This document shows positions 51,358 through 59,542 of a stretch of 64,000 nt of DNA, piece by piece. The stretch lies in assembly GCA_937929945.1 (NCBI GenBank), contig CALFUK010000010.1, forward strand, positions 21,442 through 85,441, written 5' to 3'. The notes under the pieces were generated by a model, which had not been told where the DNA came from, did not search any database, and saw only the letters and a list, made by a program, of their open reading frames with translations. Both the position numbers and the translations under genes were made by a program. This DNA is from an uncultured Saprospiraceae bacterium (GTDB lineage: Bacteria > Bacteroidota > Bacteroidia > Chitinophagales > Saprospiraceae). The first letter of the stretch is position 1. Every line of letters begins with the position of its first letter.

Positions 51358-53115
51358 ATGAAATATCTTTTTTACTTCAGCTTAGTCTTTATGACCTACA
51401 GCTGTCAAAATAATGACATGGCGCCTTCTACACCGTTTGCGACCTTTCTTCAGGATTATTATGAGGCATACTTACAGCAGAACCCAATGTCTGCTACATC
51501 CGCTGGGGATCATCGCTACAATGACCAGTTTCTTAATGTTATCTCAGAGTCATATCTCGAAGAATCCAAAGCATTTTATCAACAGACCTTAGCTGATCTG
51601 CAGGGCTATGATCGCAGCGAGTTGGGTCAGAAAGATCAGATGAGTTATGACATTTTGCAATGGGAGTGTGAGATAGCTCTGGACAATCAGAAGTTTCCCT
51701 TCGAACTCACACCCATCGATCAGATGTGGTCGGTGAATTTGTATATGGGCCAAATGGCCAGTGGCGCATCTTCTCAGCCCTTCGCTACTGTAAGTGACTA
51801 TGATAATTGGCTCAAGCGACTGGATGGATACTTAGCCTGGTGTCAGACAGCCATCGATAACATGAGGCAAGGCATAGACCAAGGGATTGTATTACCTACG
51901 GCCTTAATCAAAAAGGTGATTCCACAATTCCAAGGGCTGGCTGGTGGAGAAGTCGAAAACCATTTATTTTATAAGCCCGTCGTGGCAATGCCAGAGAACA
52001 TTACAGGAACTGAAAGAGATAGAATTAAAAAAGAATACCAAGAGATGGTGTCGGAGAAGATCATGCCGATGTACCAGAAGATGGCTGCCTTTCTAGCTGA
52101 AGAATACCTGCCTGCGGGTAGGGCCACATCAGGAGTGGGAGCCTATGAATTTGGGCGTGAGCTGTATGACCATATGATCAAGCTGTATACCACCACAGAC
52201 ATGACAGCTGATGAGATACACGAGCTGGGACTGCAAGAAGTCGCTCGACTCAGATCAGAGATGATAAAGGTAAAAGAGCAAGTGGGATTCTCTGGCGACT
52301 TGAATTCATTTTTTGATCACGTGCGGAATAAGAAAGAGCTGATGCCATTCACTGAGCCGCAGCAAGTCATTGATAATTTTAATGCGATTCACGAGAAGAT
52401 GCTTCCGCAGCTTGATAAGCTATTTGACCTAAAGCCAAAGACGCCTTTTGAGGTCAGGCAGACTGAAGCATTTAGGGCAGCATCCGCCAGTGCAGAGTAT
52501 AATCCAGGATCAGTGGATGGGAGTCGACCTGGCGTATTTTATGTGCCTATCCCCGATGTCAGAAAATACAATATCTATGGGGACGAAGACCTATTCTTGC
52601 ATGAAGCCATACCAGGTCACCACTATCAGATATCTCTGCAGCAAGAGGATCAGGACCTACCGGCCTTCAGAAAGACCCTCTGGTATAGTGCATACGGCGA
52701 GGGATGGGCTCTGTACTGCGAGTCACTGGGTGAGGAGCTGGGTCTGTATACTGATCCCTACCAATACTTTGGGATGTTGGGCAATGAGATGCACCGAGCC
52801 ATCAGGCTGGTCGTCGATACCGGTCTCCATACGAAGGGCTGGACGAGGGAGAAGGCCATCCAGTACTCTTTAGAAAATGAGGCAGAATCAGAAGCTTCGA
52901 TCACTTCTGAGATAGAGCGGTATATGGCCATGCCTGGACAGGCTTTGTCATATAAGATAGGACAATTGAAAATCCAGGAATTGCGGCGAAAGGCGGAAGA
53001 GGCCTTTGGGGATTCTTTTGATATCAAGCGATTTCACAACATAGTTTTAGAGGCTGGCTGTGTACCACTGCAGATATTAGAGAGCAGTATCCAGGCATGG
53101 ATAGCTGAGGGATAG
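51358..53115 (+). CDS. DUF885 family metallopeptidase-like lipoprotein
   Basis: A 585-residue protein. The lipobox MTYSC makes it a probable lipoprotein (Cys about 16). The core has H415-E416-A-I-P-G-H421-H422 (LHEAIPGHHYQISLQ), the HExxxGHH motif of the DUF885 clan related to M3/M32-like helical metallopeptidases, then the conserved YGEGWALYCESLGEELG. C-terminal signature ALSYKIGQLKIQELR is also typical. It may be a peptidase acting in the periplasm, but proteolysis has been shown for few members. The next gene downstream is the TetR regulator, which has its own promoter. Confidence 0.88.
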   Translation: MKYLFYFSLVFMTYSCQNNDMAPSTPFATFLQDYYEAYLQQNPMSATSAGDHRYNDQFLNVISESYLEESKAFYQQTLADLQGYDRSELGQKDQMSYDILQWECEIALDNQKFPFELTPIDQMWSVNLYMGQMASGASSQPFATVSDYDNWLKRLDGYLAWCQTAIDNMRQGIDQGIVLPTALIKKVIPQFQGLAGGEVENHLFYKPVVAMPENITGTERDRIKKEYQEMVSEKIMPMYQKMAAFLAEEYLPAGRATSGVGAYEFGRELYDHMIKLYTTTDMTADEIHELGLQEVARLRSEMIKVKEQVGFSGDLNSFFDHVRNKKELMPFTEPQQVIDNFNAIHEKMLPQLDKLFDLKPKTPFEVRQTEAFRAASASAEYNPGSVDGSRPGVFYVPIPDVRKYNIYGDEDLFLHEAIPGHHYQISLQQEDQDLPAFRKTLWYSAYGEGWALYCESLGEELGLYTDPYQYFGMLGNEMHRAIRLVVDTGLHTKGWTREKAIQYSLENEAESEASITSEIERYMAMPGQALSYKIGQLKIQELRRKAEEAFGDSFDIKRFHNIVLEAGCVPLQILESSIQAWIAEG

Positions 53116-53167
53116 GCACCCACACTGACGATGTGCATTTGTATTGGGTCATGTCTCAATCAGCATG

Positions 53168-53183
53168 TAGACAGACTTGTCTA
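53168..53183. promoter_or_regulatory. Palindromic operator of the TetR regulator
   Basis: TAGACA-GACT-TGTCTA is a perfect inverted repeat, of the same style as TAGACnnnnGTCTA operators of several TetR/AcrR regulators. It ends 28 bases before the TetR start and overlaps the predicted -33 box, so binding would block transcription. Autoregulation is inferred. Confidence 0.72.
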
Positions 53184-53207
53184 TCTATGGTAAATGATAT
53201 ATATTTG
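53178..53207 (+). promoter_or_regulatory. Promoter of the TetR gene (TTG - 19 bp - TATATTTG)
   Basis: TTG at 53178-53180 and TATATTTG at 53200-53207 are separated by 19 bases, matching the Bacteroidota -33/-7 spacing. The -7 box ends 4 bases before the ATG at 53212, so the transcript would start at or next to the start codon. Confidence 0.6.
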
Positions 53208-53211
53208 TGCT

Positions 53212-53775
53212 ATGTCGAGAGCCAATACCCGAGATCACATTGTATCAGTAGCTTCAGATTTATTCTATCAGAATGGATTTAATCTGACCGGGATCAATGA
53301 GATCATTAAGGAAGCTGATATTGCTAAGGCGACACTCTATAATCATTTCGCATCCAAAGACGAGATCTGTATCGCTTACTTAGAGACGATGCATGAGCAG
53401 TTTATGACAGACTTACAGGCTTTCTATACTGCCAGAAAAAGCCGCAAACAGCAGGTTTTAATTCTCTTTGATTTTTTAAAACTTGCCTTTGACCAAGAGA
53501 CCTTCAATGGGTGCTGGTGCATTAACATCCATTCTGAAATCCCAAAAGAAAAGCTTGACATTAAGGCTTTGATTAAGAGACAAAAGAGTGAGTTGATATC
53601 ATTTATTGAGACAGTCATCCGGTCTGAAGAGAAGAAGAGGAGTGTAGCTGAAAGTCAGAAACTGGCAAAGCAAATCTACTTATTATACGAAGCTGCGGTT
53701 ACAGAGAGCCACCTCCACCAAGATGCTTGGCCGATACAGAATGCGAAAGATATATGCAAGCTTATCTTGAAATAG
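53212..53775 (+). CDS. TetR/AcrR-family transcriptional regulator
   Basis: Starting at the ATG at 53212 (an ATG at 53194 would lie within the promoter), a 187-residue protein. The TetR_N helix-turn-helix occupies about 8-55: IVSVASDLFYQNGFNLTGIN, then EADIAKATLYNHFASKDEI. The C-terminal ligand domain is helical and poorly conserved, with NGCWCINIHSEIPKEK, similar in layout to LmrA/YxaF-type regulators. A perfect palindrome and a promoter lie immediately upstream, pointing to self-repression. No efflux or oxidoreductase gene it might control is adjacent; the DUF885 gene upstream has its own direction and promoter. Confidence 0.92.
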   Translation: MSRANTRDHIVSVASDLFYQNGFNLTGINEIIKEADIAKATLYNHFASKDEICIAYLETMHEQFMTDLQAFYTARKSRKQQVLILFDFLKLAFDQETFNGCWCINIHSEIPKEKLDIKALIKRQKSELISFIETVIRSEEKKRSVAESQKLAKQIYLLYEAAVTESHLHQDAWPIQNAKDICKLILK

Positions 53776-53860
53776 TAATTATCTAATCACCTTAAGATTG
53801 ACTTGTTCTTTTATATATGGACAATATAATGGCAGGATGCTTGATCGAATATGTCATTCA

Positions 53861-54658
53861 CTAGAGTAGTTTATGTATGCTGCCTGGATCATCCAGTATC
53901 GCTTTGGTCAGCTGGTAGTGCTGGGTCTCTGTGTATCCTACTTTCGTGACCTTATGATCCGCGAAATAAAATATTTCAGAATCTGGCATTGACATGATGA
54001 TGGGTGAGTGTGTCGCGATGATGAAGTGCGAACCAGTCTTTTCTACTTTTTCTTTGATGAGTGACAGCAGGCTCAGCTGCCTGGTAGGGGATAGGGCTGC
54101 CTCAGGCTCATCGATCAGGTAGAGGCCCTTACCTGTGATCCGGGAGGTAAAGAATTTGAGGAAGCCTTCTCCGTGAGACATGGCTTCGAGGTCCTTCGTG
54201 TAGCGTTTGATCAGGCTGTTTTTTTCACCTTCTATAGCTCCGATGGTCAGATTGATATCACCACCCGTGAAGCTTGCTTTGACATCTTCTATCTCGGCTT
54301 CTAATTCTTTGATTTCATTCTTAATATTGCGCGCGAATCCAATGAAGTCCTCTGCTCGTACAAAGAAACCTCGATGCGTTTTTTCTTCAAATCGGATTCT
54401 AAGAAAGTCAGCCAGCTGATTCGCAGCAGCTAAGGATTCGTCATCCTCGAGTCGATGACTGCCAGCCAGTGGCACTTCTGAGTATGCTGCGATGGCCTCC
54501 AGAATAGTCGACTTTCCGCTGCCATTCTCTCCGACGAAGAAGCTCACAGATTTTTCGAAGACCATCTCCTCAAAATCTTTGATCAGAGGTAGCGTCCACG
54601 GGAATTCTTCTTGTTTGTCTTCTGGATAATTTCTTAGTCTGACGGATGAAATGATCAT
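53861..54658 (-). CDS. AAA ATPase, ABC/SMC-like (AAA_21 type)
   Basis: A 265-residue single-domain ATPase. Walker A is FFVGENGSGKSTILEAIAAY (residues about 40-60), the signature-like MSHGEGFLKFF and Walker B LYLIDEPEAALSP follow, and the D-loop/switch His is in FIIATHSPIIM. A central coiled-coil stretch (KNEIKELEAEIEDVKAS) is short compared with SMC proteins. It is the common stand-alone AAA_21 protein; without an OLD/TOPRIM nuclease neighbour it is not evidence for a Gabija- or septu-type defence system. Convergent with the TetR gene; upstream neighbour is a kelch lipoprotein. Confidence 0.88.
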   Translation of the reverse strand: MIISSVRLRNYPEDKQEEFPWTLPLIKDFEEMVFEKSVSFFVGENGSGKSTILEAIAAYSEVPLAGSHRLEDDESLAAANQLADFLRIRFEEKTHRGFFVRAEDFIGFARNIKNEIKELEAEIEDVKASFTGGDINLTIGAIEGEKNSLIKRYTKDLEAMSHGEGFLKFFTSRITGKGLYLIDEPEAALSPTRQLSLLSLIKEKVEKTGSHFIIATHSPIIMSMPDSEIFYFADHKVTKVGYTETQHYQLTKAILDDPGSIHKLL

Positions 54659-54698
54659 GGCTTACTGGTTTTTGTAATGGGTTGAGCTGCTCAGTGAC

Positions 54699-55697
54699 TT
54701 AAAATTCAAAGGTCCATAGATCATTCATCTCTGGTCCTCCGCCTCGATCTCCGCTGCCTGACGCCGTGATAAGTCGCTGATGATGCAGGATGAGTCCAGT
54801 ACCGTGACGGCCGACCGGGATCTCTGCCAGGCTGCGCCATTCATTGGTCAGCGTATTATAACTTTCCAGCTCTGGGTGGGCGCTCTGCTGATAGAATGAC
54901 TCTCCACCAAAGACTAAGAGCTCATGCCCAAAGGCTACGACGGCATTGCCAGCTCGGATCGTGGGCAGTTGCGCCGTCGATGTCGACCAGCTGTCAGTGG
55001 CGATGTCGTATACATCCAGCTCTCTCATGGTGTTCTTAAATGGATTATCAGCTGCGACCGTCGTTCTGCCGGCTACAGCGTATAGCTTCCCATTGATGAT
55101 GCTGGTCTGGAAGTGATCTCTTGCCCGGGGGGCATCGCTGAGTTGCTTCCATTGGCCTGTCGGGATATGATATACATCGACCCATCGCTTATGATCACCT
55201 CGGTGTCCATCCTTTATGCCACAGACTACATATATGTGATCACCTGAGATAGACACTCCAGCACCGCCTCTTCTTCTATCGTGAGGTATGGGGGCTCCCA
55301 TCCTCCATTCGTCCATCACAGGGTTATAGATGTAAATGTTAGCTAATGGTGTCTCGCCAGGGTAGGGTCCTGTCATCGCGCCCAAGACATAGATTTCGTC
55401 CTGGTAGACCACTGGCTGGAAGTGATGCATCTCCACTGGTGGCGTGCTGCCTGTGGTCCATTGGTTTGTTTTTGGATGAAAGATATTGACGGGCTTCATC
55501 CCTCTACCGCCTAAGAGGTAGTATCTCTCCCCAGCCATGATGAAAGCGGCTTCGTGTCTTGCTACAGGAAGGCTTCCATCTGAGCTTTTGATTTCCGTCC
55601 ATTGCCCTTGTGCTAATGTGCTTTTTTTTATGTTTTGACTGGAGCAGGCCATGATCAATAATAGGGTGCATGTGCTCAGCAAAAATGAAATCTTCAT
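54699..55697 (-). CDS. Kelch-repeat beta-propeller lipoprotein
   Basis: A 332-residue protein with lipobox LLIMAC (Cys 18). About six kelch blades each carry the Gly-Gly/Arg-x-x-W pattern, such as RYYLLGGRGMKPVNIFHPKT, IYVVCGIKDGHRGDHKRWVD, LYAVAGRTTVAADN and LLVFGGESFYQQSAHPELES. It ends GSGDRGGGPEMNDLWTF. It is probably periplasmic or surface exposed. Some relatives are N-acetylneuraminate mutarotases, but no sialic acid genes are nearby, so I leave the function open. Confidence 0.88.
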   Translation of the reverse strand: MKISFLLSTCTLLLIMACSSQNIKKSTLAQGQWTEIKSSDGSLPVARHEAAFIMAGERYYLLGGRGMKPVNIFHPKTNQWTTGSTPPVEMHHFQPVVYQDEIYVLGAMTGPYPGETPLANIYIYNPVMDEWRMGAPIPHDRRRGGAGVSISGDHIYVVCGIKDGHRGDHKRWVDVYHIPTGQWKQLSDAPRARDHFQTSIINGKLYAVAGRTTVAADNPFKNTMRELDVYDIATDSWSTSTAQLPTIRAGNAVVAFGHELLVFGGESFYQQSAHPELESYNTLTNEWRSLAEIPVGRHGTGLILHHQRLITASGSGDRGGGPEMNDLWTFEF

Positions 55698-55819
55698 AAG
55701 ATCGAAATTATGGGTGTAGTATTACGGGAGCAAATTAAGACTATTGCGGCTATCCCATTAAGAATGAGCCAAACATATTGTAGTAATCACCGTTTATCAG
55801 AGTATAAAATGAAGAAATT

Positions 55820-56749
55820 ATGATTCGCAAGTCAATCCATCATCTGGTCATCATGATCACACTCGCACACACAGGATGTGTCCAGTCACAGCAAAGTAAT
55901 ACACAATCAATGAAATCAAAAAACGAGATAGAGAGCTCTTATTGGAATGACGGAAAGGCTGAGGTGGCAGTCTATCATTTAGAACAAAATCGCTACAAGG
56001 ATATTAATGAAGGTCAGTTGCTGTCGATATTTGTGACAGAGGATTTTCTCTATGATAAGCAGGTAAAGAATGATCACTACAGAAGTGAGAAAAGTACAGC
56101 TGTCTTAAAGAACATACAAACCCGAAAATTTCCAACGGGACTCTATGATTACAGCATGTTCAGCTCTGCATTTACCCCGCTGGATCGCCAGACCTACCCC
56201 AAGACGCTCAAGGTCTCTGGCTCGATACAAGAGTGGTGTGGTACGACTTACACGCAGCTGAACTATAAGAATGGGGCTTACACCTCCACACTCCATTCCT
56301 ACTTTGAGTCAGAAGCAGACCGAACTGATAAGATCCAGGATGGATACACGGAGGATGGCCTCTACAATGTGCTGCGGATGAATCCCGACATGCTACCCAC
56401 GGGCGAGATAGACCTGATCCCGACCATCAATGTCCTCAGGCTAAAACATCTAGAATCGAAAGCTTATAAAAGTATTGCTGCTGTAAGCTCATATGAAGGA
56501 CAGGAATTTCAAGGTAAGGATCTAAAGGTGTACCGCATCAGTACACCTGATTTACGCAGAGAGCTCCAGATCGTCTTTGAGGCTGATGCACCATATAGCA
56601 TCGTGGGGTGGACAGATAGTTATCCATCTGCATTTGATCAGCAGATCAGGACGACTAAGGCGACACTTAAGAAAGTCGATCGCATCGCTTACTGGAAACT
56701 CAATTCGCTTCAGGATGAATCGATGAGACAGGAGTTTGGATTGAAGTAG
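55820..56749 (+). CDS. Lipoprotein of unknown function (often labelled septum formation inhibitor Maf)
   Basis: A 309-residue protein with a lipobox-like LAHTGC. Conserved stretches are SYWNDGKAEVAVYHLEQNRY, LLSIFVTEDFLYDKQVK and QEWCGTTYTQLNYKNG. Proteins like this in Bacteroidota carry the database name septum formation inhibitor Maf, but none of the Maf nucleotide-pyrophosphatase motifs (for example the N-terminal S-x-S-P-R-R) is present, so that name looks wrong. It is a periplasmic lipoprotein with a beta-rich, LolA-like character. Divergent from the kelch gene by 122 bases. Confidence 0.75.
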   Translation: MIRKSIHHLVIMITLAHTGCVQSQQSNTQSMKSKNEIESSYWNDGKAEVAVYHLEQNRYKDINEGQLLSIFVTEDFLYDKQVKNDHYRSEKSTAVLKNIQTRKFPTGLYDYSMFSSAFTPLDRQTYPKTLKVSGSIQEWCGTTYTQLNYKNGAYTSTLHSYFESEADRTDKIQDGYTEDGLYNVLRMNPDMLPTGEIDLIPTINVLRLKHLESKAYKSIAAVSSYEGQEFQGKDLKVYRISTPDLRRELQIVFEADAPYSIVGWTDSYPSAFDQQIRTTKATLKKVDRIAYWKLNSLQDESMRQEFGLK

Positions 56750-56900
56750 ATATCGCGAAGTAAGTATGGCAGCTATGGGCAGGCTGTCAAGCGTGTTAGT
56801 AAAGTAATTACCTAGGTGTTAAAGTGTTCGTGATAAGCTCTTGTCAAGGCTAAGCTGATAAAGGCACCCATGCTGTGTATAGAGATAGGTCCCATGTGAT

Positions 56901-56947
56901 CATCTGAAGAGCCCCAAAGGAGCTTGTCCTTTAGGCCTCTTCTGATG
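56901..56947. terminator. Long imperfect hairpin between convergent genes
   Basis: CATCTGAAGAGCCCCAAAGG pairs with the segment ending GAGGCCTCTTCTGATG read as its complement: about a 20-bp stem with three mismatches and a 5-base loop around 56924. Neither side has a T-tract, so it may be a two-way terminator or an mRNA-stabilising structure between the lipoprotein gene and ssb. Confidence 0.5.
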
Positions 56948-56954
56948 AGAAAGT

Positions 56955-57302
56955 TTAGAAAGGTGCTTCTTCTTTGGTTAATCTGATAAACTCATTGCAG
57001 ACGATATCGCAAGAGTATCGTTTGATGCCATCCTTAGACTCATAGCTGTTGTATTTGATCTGGCCTTTTAGAGCGACCTGCTGTCCTTTCTTCAGACTTT
57101 GATTGATGTACTCCGCCGTCTTGCCCCAGGCGACGATGTTATGCCATTGAGTTTCCTCTACTTTCTCCCCTTTATTATTACGATAGTATTCGCTGGTGGC
57201 TAGTGGAAATTTTGCGAGCGCGGTACCGCTGTCAAAGGTTTGAAATTTGATGTCATTACCGATGTTGCCGATGAGCTGAACTGAATTTCTTAAAGACTTC
57301 AT
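56955..57302 (-). CDS. ssb: Single-stranded DNA-binding protein
   Basis: A 115-residue OB-fold protein: SVQLIGNIGNDIKFQTFDSG, LATSEYYRNNKGEK, WHNIVAWGKTAEYINQSLKKG and GQIKYNSYESKDG follow the SSB pattern. Usual bacterial SSBs have a long flexible linker and an acidic tip (D-D-D-I-P-F); here the linker is missing and the protein stops at KEEAPF, a shortened version of that tip. It is probably a second, short SSB rather than the main replication SSB. Small inverted repeat ATCCTG/CAGGAT lies 17 bases upstream of the start. Confidence 0.92.
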   Translation of the reverse strand: MKSLRNSVQLIGNIGNDIKFQTFDSGTALAKFPLATSEYYRNNKGEKVEETQWHNIVAWGKTAEYINQSLKKGQQVALKGQIKYNSYESKDGIKRYSCDIVCNEFIRLTKEEAPF

Positions 57303-57484
57303 AGTTTAAATTTTTTGTATCCTGATGATAACAGGATGTGTGAAACAAAAAATTGATCTGTTTTGATGATCAATGTTGAAGCAAATATGGAGCAGCCCCA
57401 AAGCCGTATTCGATTTCTAAACGGCTAATGTCGTTTGTAGTCGGATGTATCCGTTTGTATGAATATATAAACATTGATTATCAG

Positions 57485-57730
57485 TTAGTTATGGCTAAAT
57501 TTCATTGTCAAATTTTCTGATTTATTGTTAAAAAATATTCGATATCTAACGCTGTTTCTTCTGTATATCCGGGTCAATACATCTCCTATATCAGGTGAAA
57601 TCGGATCAGACATGATCGCTACTCCAGGACCTAGCTTCATTTGAGCCAGCCGTAAATCACGATCCAAGGCGTAGTCCTGATCGTCGTATTTTAAGATTGA
57701 AGGCGGCTTTGAGTTAGATGGATAAAAGAT
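57485..57730 (-). pseudogene. Open frame without start codon, possible gene remnant
   Basis: In the 626-base gap 57303-57928 the clearest signal is an 81-codon minus-strand frame that opens after a stop at 57731 and has only a TTG at 57667. Its composition looks protein-like (YDDQDYALDRDLRLAQMKLG, then GVAIMSDPISPDIGDVLTRI), but I recognise no family. It may be the decayed C-terminus of a lost gene or chance. Nothing else is seen in the gap. Confidence 0.25.
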
Positions 57731-57928
57731 CTAATCAGAGGATTGAGCTGAGCTATTTGCTGCAGGGTGTATGGCCTCAGAAATCAGCTTATGATAGCTC
57801 CTCGTAGTCGGCTCATAAAGTATCCCTTTGGTATAGCTGTTCTGCCAGCCATGATCCAGTCATGGTGAGAGAGACCCACGGGAATTGCAGTCGAGGGCAG
57901 GGCCCAACTGCTTGATTAGCGCCAGTTT

Positions 57929-58306
57929 CTACTTTTTTACTTTTCGTATAATTTTTTCCATTTTACGACCTCTCGCTAGTTCATCAATTAATTTTTCCAT
58001 CTGTCTGCATTGTTTATACAACGCAAATTCCTCCTCTATTTCTTCAATGCGATAGCCACATACGACTCCTTTAATCATATCCTCGTTGGGATGTATCGTG
58101 GCCTTTTGAAAAAAAGTTCTAAAGCTTACTTTCTCATCAATAAGTGCCTGTAGAGCATCTTGATCAAAACCAGTAAACCACTTGATGACTTGGTCGAGTT
58201 CTTCTTTAGTTCGTCCATTTTTTTCCAGTCTATTGAGGTATAGTGGATAGATGGATGCAAATATCATATTGGCAACCTTTTCATTTTTTTCGGCCGTAAC
58301 TTTCAT
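57929..58306 (-). CDS. DUF2200 family protein
   Basis: A 125-residue cytoplasmic protein. The family traits are clear: MIFASIYPLYLNRLEKNGRT, a Trp-Phe-Thr-Gly-Phe/Tyr segment (VIKWFTGFDQDAL), FRTFFQKATIHPN, GVVCGYRIEEIEEE and the tail IDELARGRKMEKIIRK. Function is unknown. It tends to be a scattered, possibly transferred gene. The 468 bases upstream are A/T-rich and hold no complete gene. Confidence 0.9.
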   Translation of the reverse strand: MKVTAEKNEKVANMIFASIYPLYLNRLEKNGRTKEELDQVIKWFTGFDQDALQALIDEKVSFRTFFQKATIHPNEDMIKGVVCGYRIEEIEEEFALYKQCRQMEKLIDELARGRKMEKIIRKVKK

Positions 58307-58774
58307 TTTTTATTTGATTTTTAATTGACTGGATCTTGCGGATCTGTGACATAGAGCAGACATAACAATAGCAAGTCTGATCTCAGATCTGATTACATCA
58401 TTAGAAATCAATGTAGAAATTTATTTTTAATATACTTAGTTATAGTCGGTATAAATATGGCTTCTATAATTGTGGGATATCAAGGTCTTTTCCTTTCGTC
58501 TTTTTAATGAGTGTGTTTCCAAGAGTTGGCGTCAATCCACAACCCAAGAATAGAATTATTGCTTTCTTCGTAAAGACTATCCATGTACCTGAAACGAGTG
58601 ATATCAGAGGCTAATAAGATGAACCTAGTCAATTGGATCAGGCTGATGTATTAAGTCATCCATGGTTTTAGATTGTCAAGAATAAGCTTGTCTTTATTTT
58701 CTCATTATTATTTTAGACAAATCCCTTTTGGCATTCAATATCCTATAGCATTGGTCGACAAATTCATTGCGCGA
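58307..58774. other. 468-base A/T-rich gap with a possible membrane-protein remnant
   Basis: No complete gene, tRNA or strong hairpin is seen. A minus-strand frame without a start codon (about 58464-58612, opening after a stop) reads as a hydrophobic stretch (VFTKKAIILFLGCGLTPTLG) followed by a Lys-rich end. It could be the broken end of a membrane protein; evidence is weak. Confidence 0.35.
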
Positions 58775-59404
58775 TTAAAAGTAGTTAGCATTGATATATA
58801 AAACGGCAACGATTAAAAATGTAAGTAGGAATGCTGTATAAGCGATTTCTAATTGTACATAATTTCTGGATATGCTTTTACTCATAAAATAATTAAACCT
58901 TGTGAGGTTACCTATTTGTAAGTTCTGACTTTTTAGTACCTTTTTCATTGATATTTCATATTCTTCAAATTCTGGCACTTCAAATAGCATTAAGTTATTT
59001 TCTTCTAAAAGAGGGTATTTTTTCTTGATGATTTTGTTAAACACCTTATACATGGTATAGCTAAATGGTTTTGCGGCAAGAATTGCAAAAATTAGAGAAA
59101 TGGATAATCCAAGAATTAGTATTGGAATTATTTGATTGTTAAAGGATGAATTTCCATCAAAGTAACCTTCAAAGACGATTAACGCAGAAATGATTGCTGT
59201 ATTTATTCTAATTAGTATTGCTGCTTTTTTATCAGCAATGGCAATTGAATTCATAATCAGTCTATTCTGATTTTTTAGATAGACTCCAAATGATTTTCTT
59301 GGTTCTTTTTTTGTCTCGTAAATGTTATTGACTGAGTTATGCTCAGGTTTTGGAATCGATTTATTCGTATCTGCAACATGTGGATTTTGAGCATCACTTT
59401 TCAT
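58775..59404 (-). CDS. DUF5706-like membrane protein, candidate Pycsar-type effector
   Basis: A 209-residue protein with a polar N-terminus (1-45), membrane helices at about 61-82 and 92-113, a cytoplasmic loop, and a third helix at about 188-207. The segment MNSIAIADKKAAILIRINTA fits the DUF5706/PycTM pattern (a D-x-K-A-x-x-L/I-x-x-N before the first helix) found in membrane effectors of Pycsar anti-phage systems. A complete system needs a pyrimidine cyclase, and none is in this window, so the gene may be an orphan, a degenerate system, or unrelated to defence. It lies in the most A/T-rich part of the window, which suggests transfer. Confidence 0.65.
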   Translation of the reverse strand: MKSDAQNPHVADTNKSIPKPEHNSVNNIYETKKEPRKSFGVYLKNQNRLIMNSIAIADKKAAILIRINTAIISALIVFEGYFDGNSSFNNQIIPILILGLSISLIFAILAAKPFSYTMYKVFNKIIKKKYPLLEENNLMLFEVPEFEEYEISMKKVLKSQNLQIGNLTRFNYFMSKSISRNYVQLEIAYTAFLLTFLIVAVLYINANYF

Positions 59405-59542
59405 TTTGACTCTAATTTTTAGTTACAAAATCGTTTTAAATCACATGTTAGACAAAGTATTGCTGATGTTTTTTTATGTCATTTTTGATTTCTTTAGAGA
59501 TAAAGAATTGATTTTAATTTAATTGTGATGTATATCGGCTTC

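Noticed and set aside
53861..54658. Defence ATPase (OLD/Gabija-like)
   Set aside because: Only a short ABC-type ATPase domain; no TOPRIM nuclease in the protein or helicase next to it.
55820..56749. Maf septum inhibitor function
   Set aside because: The lipobox and lack of Maf nucleotide-binding motifs contradict the common database name.
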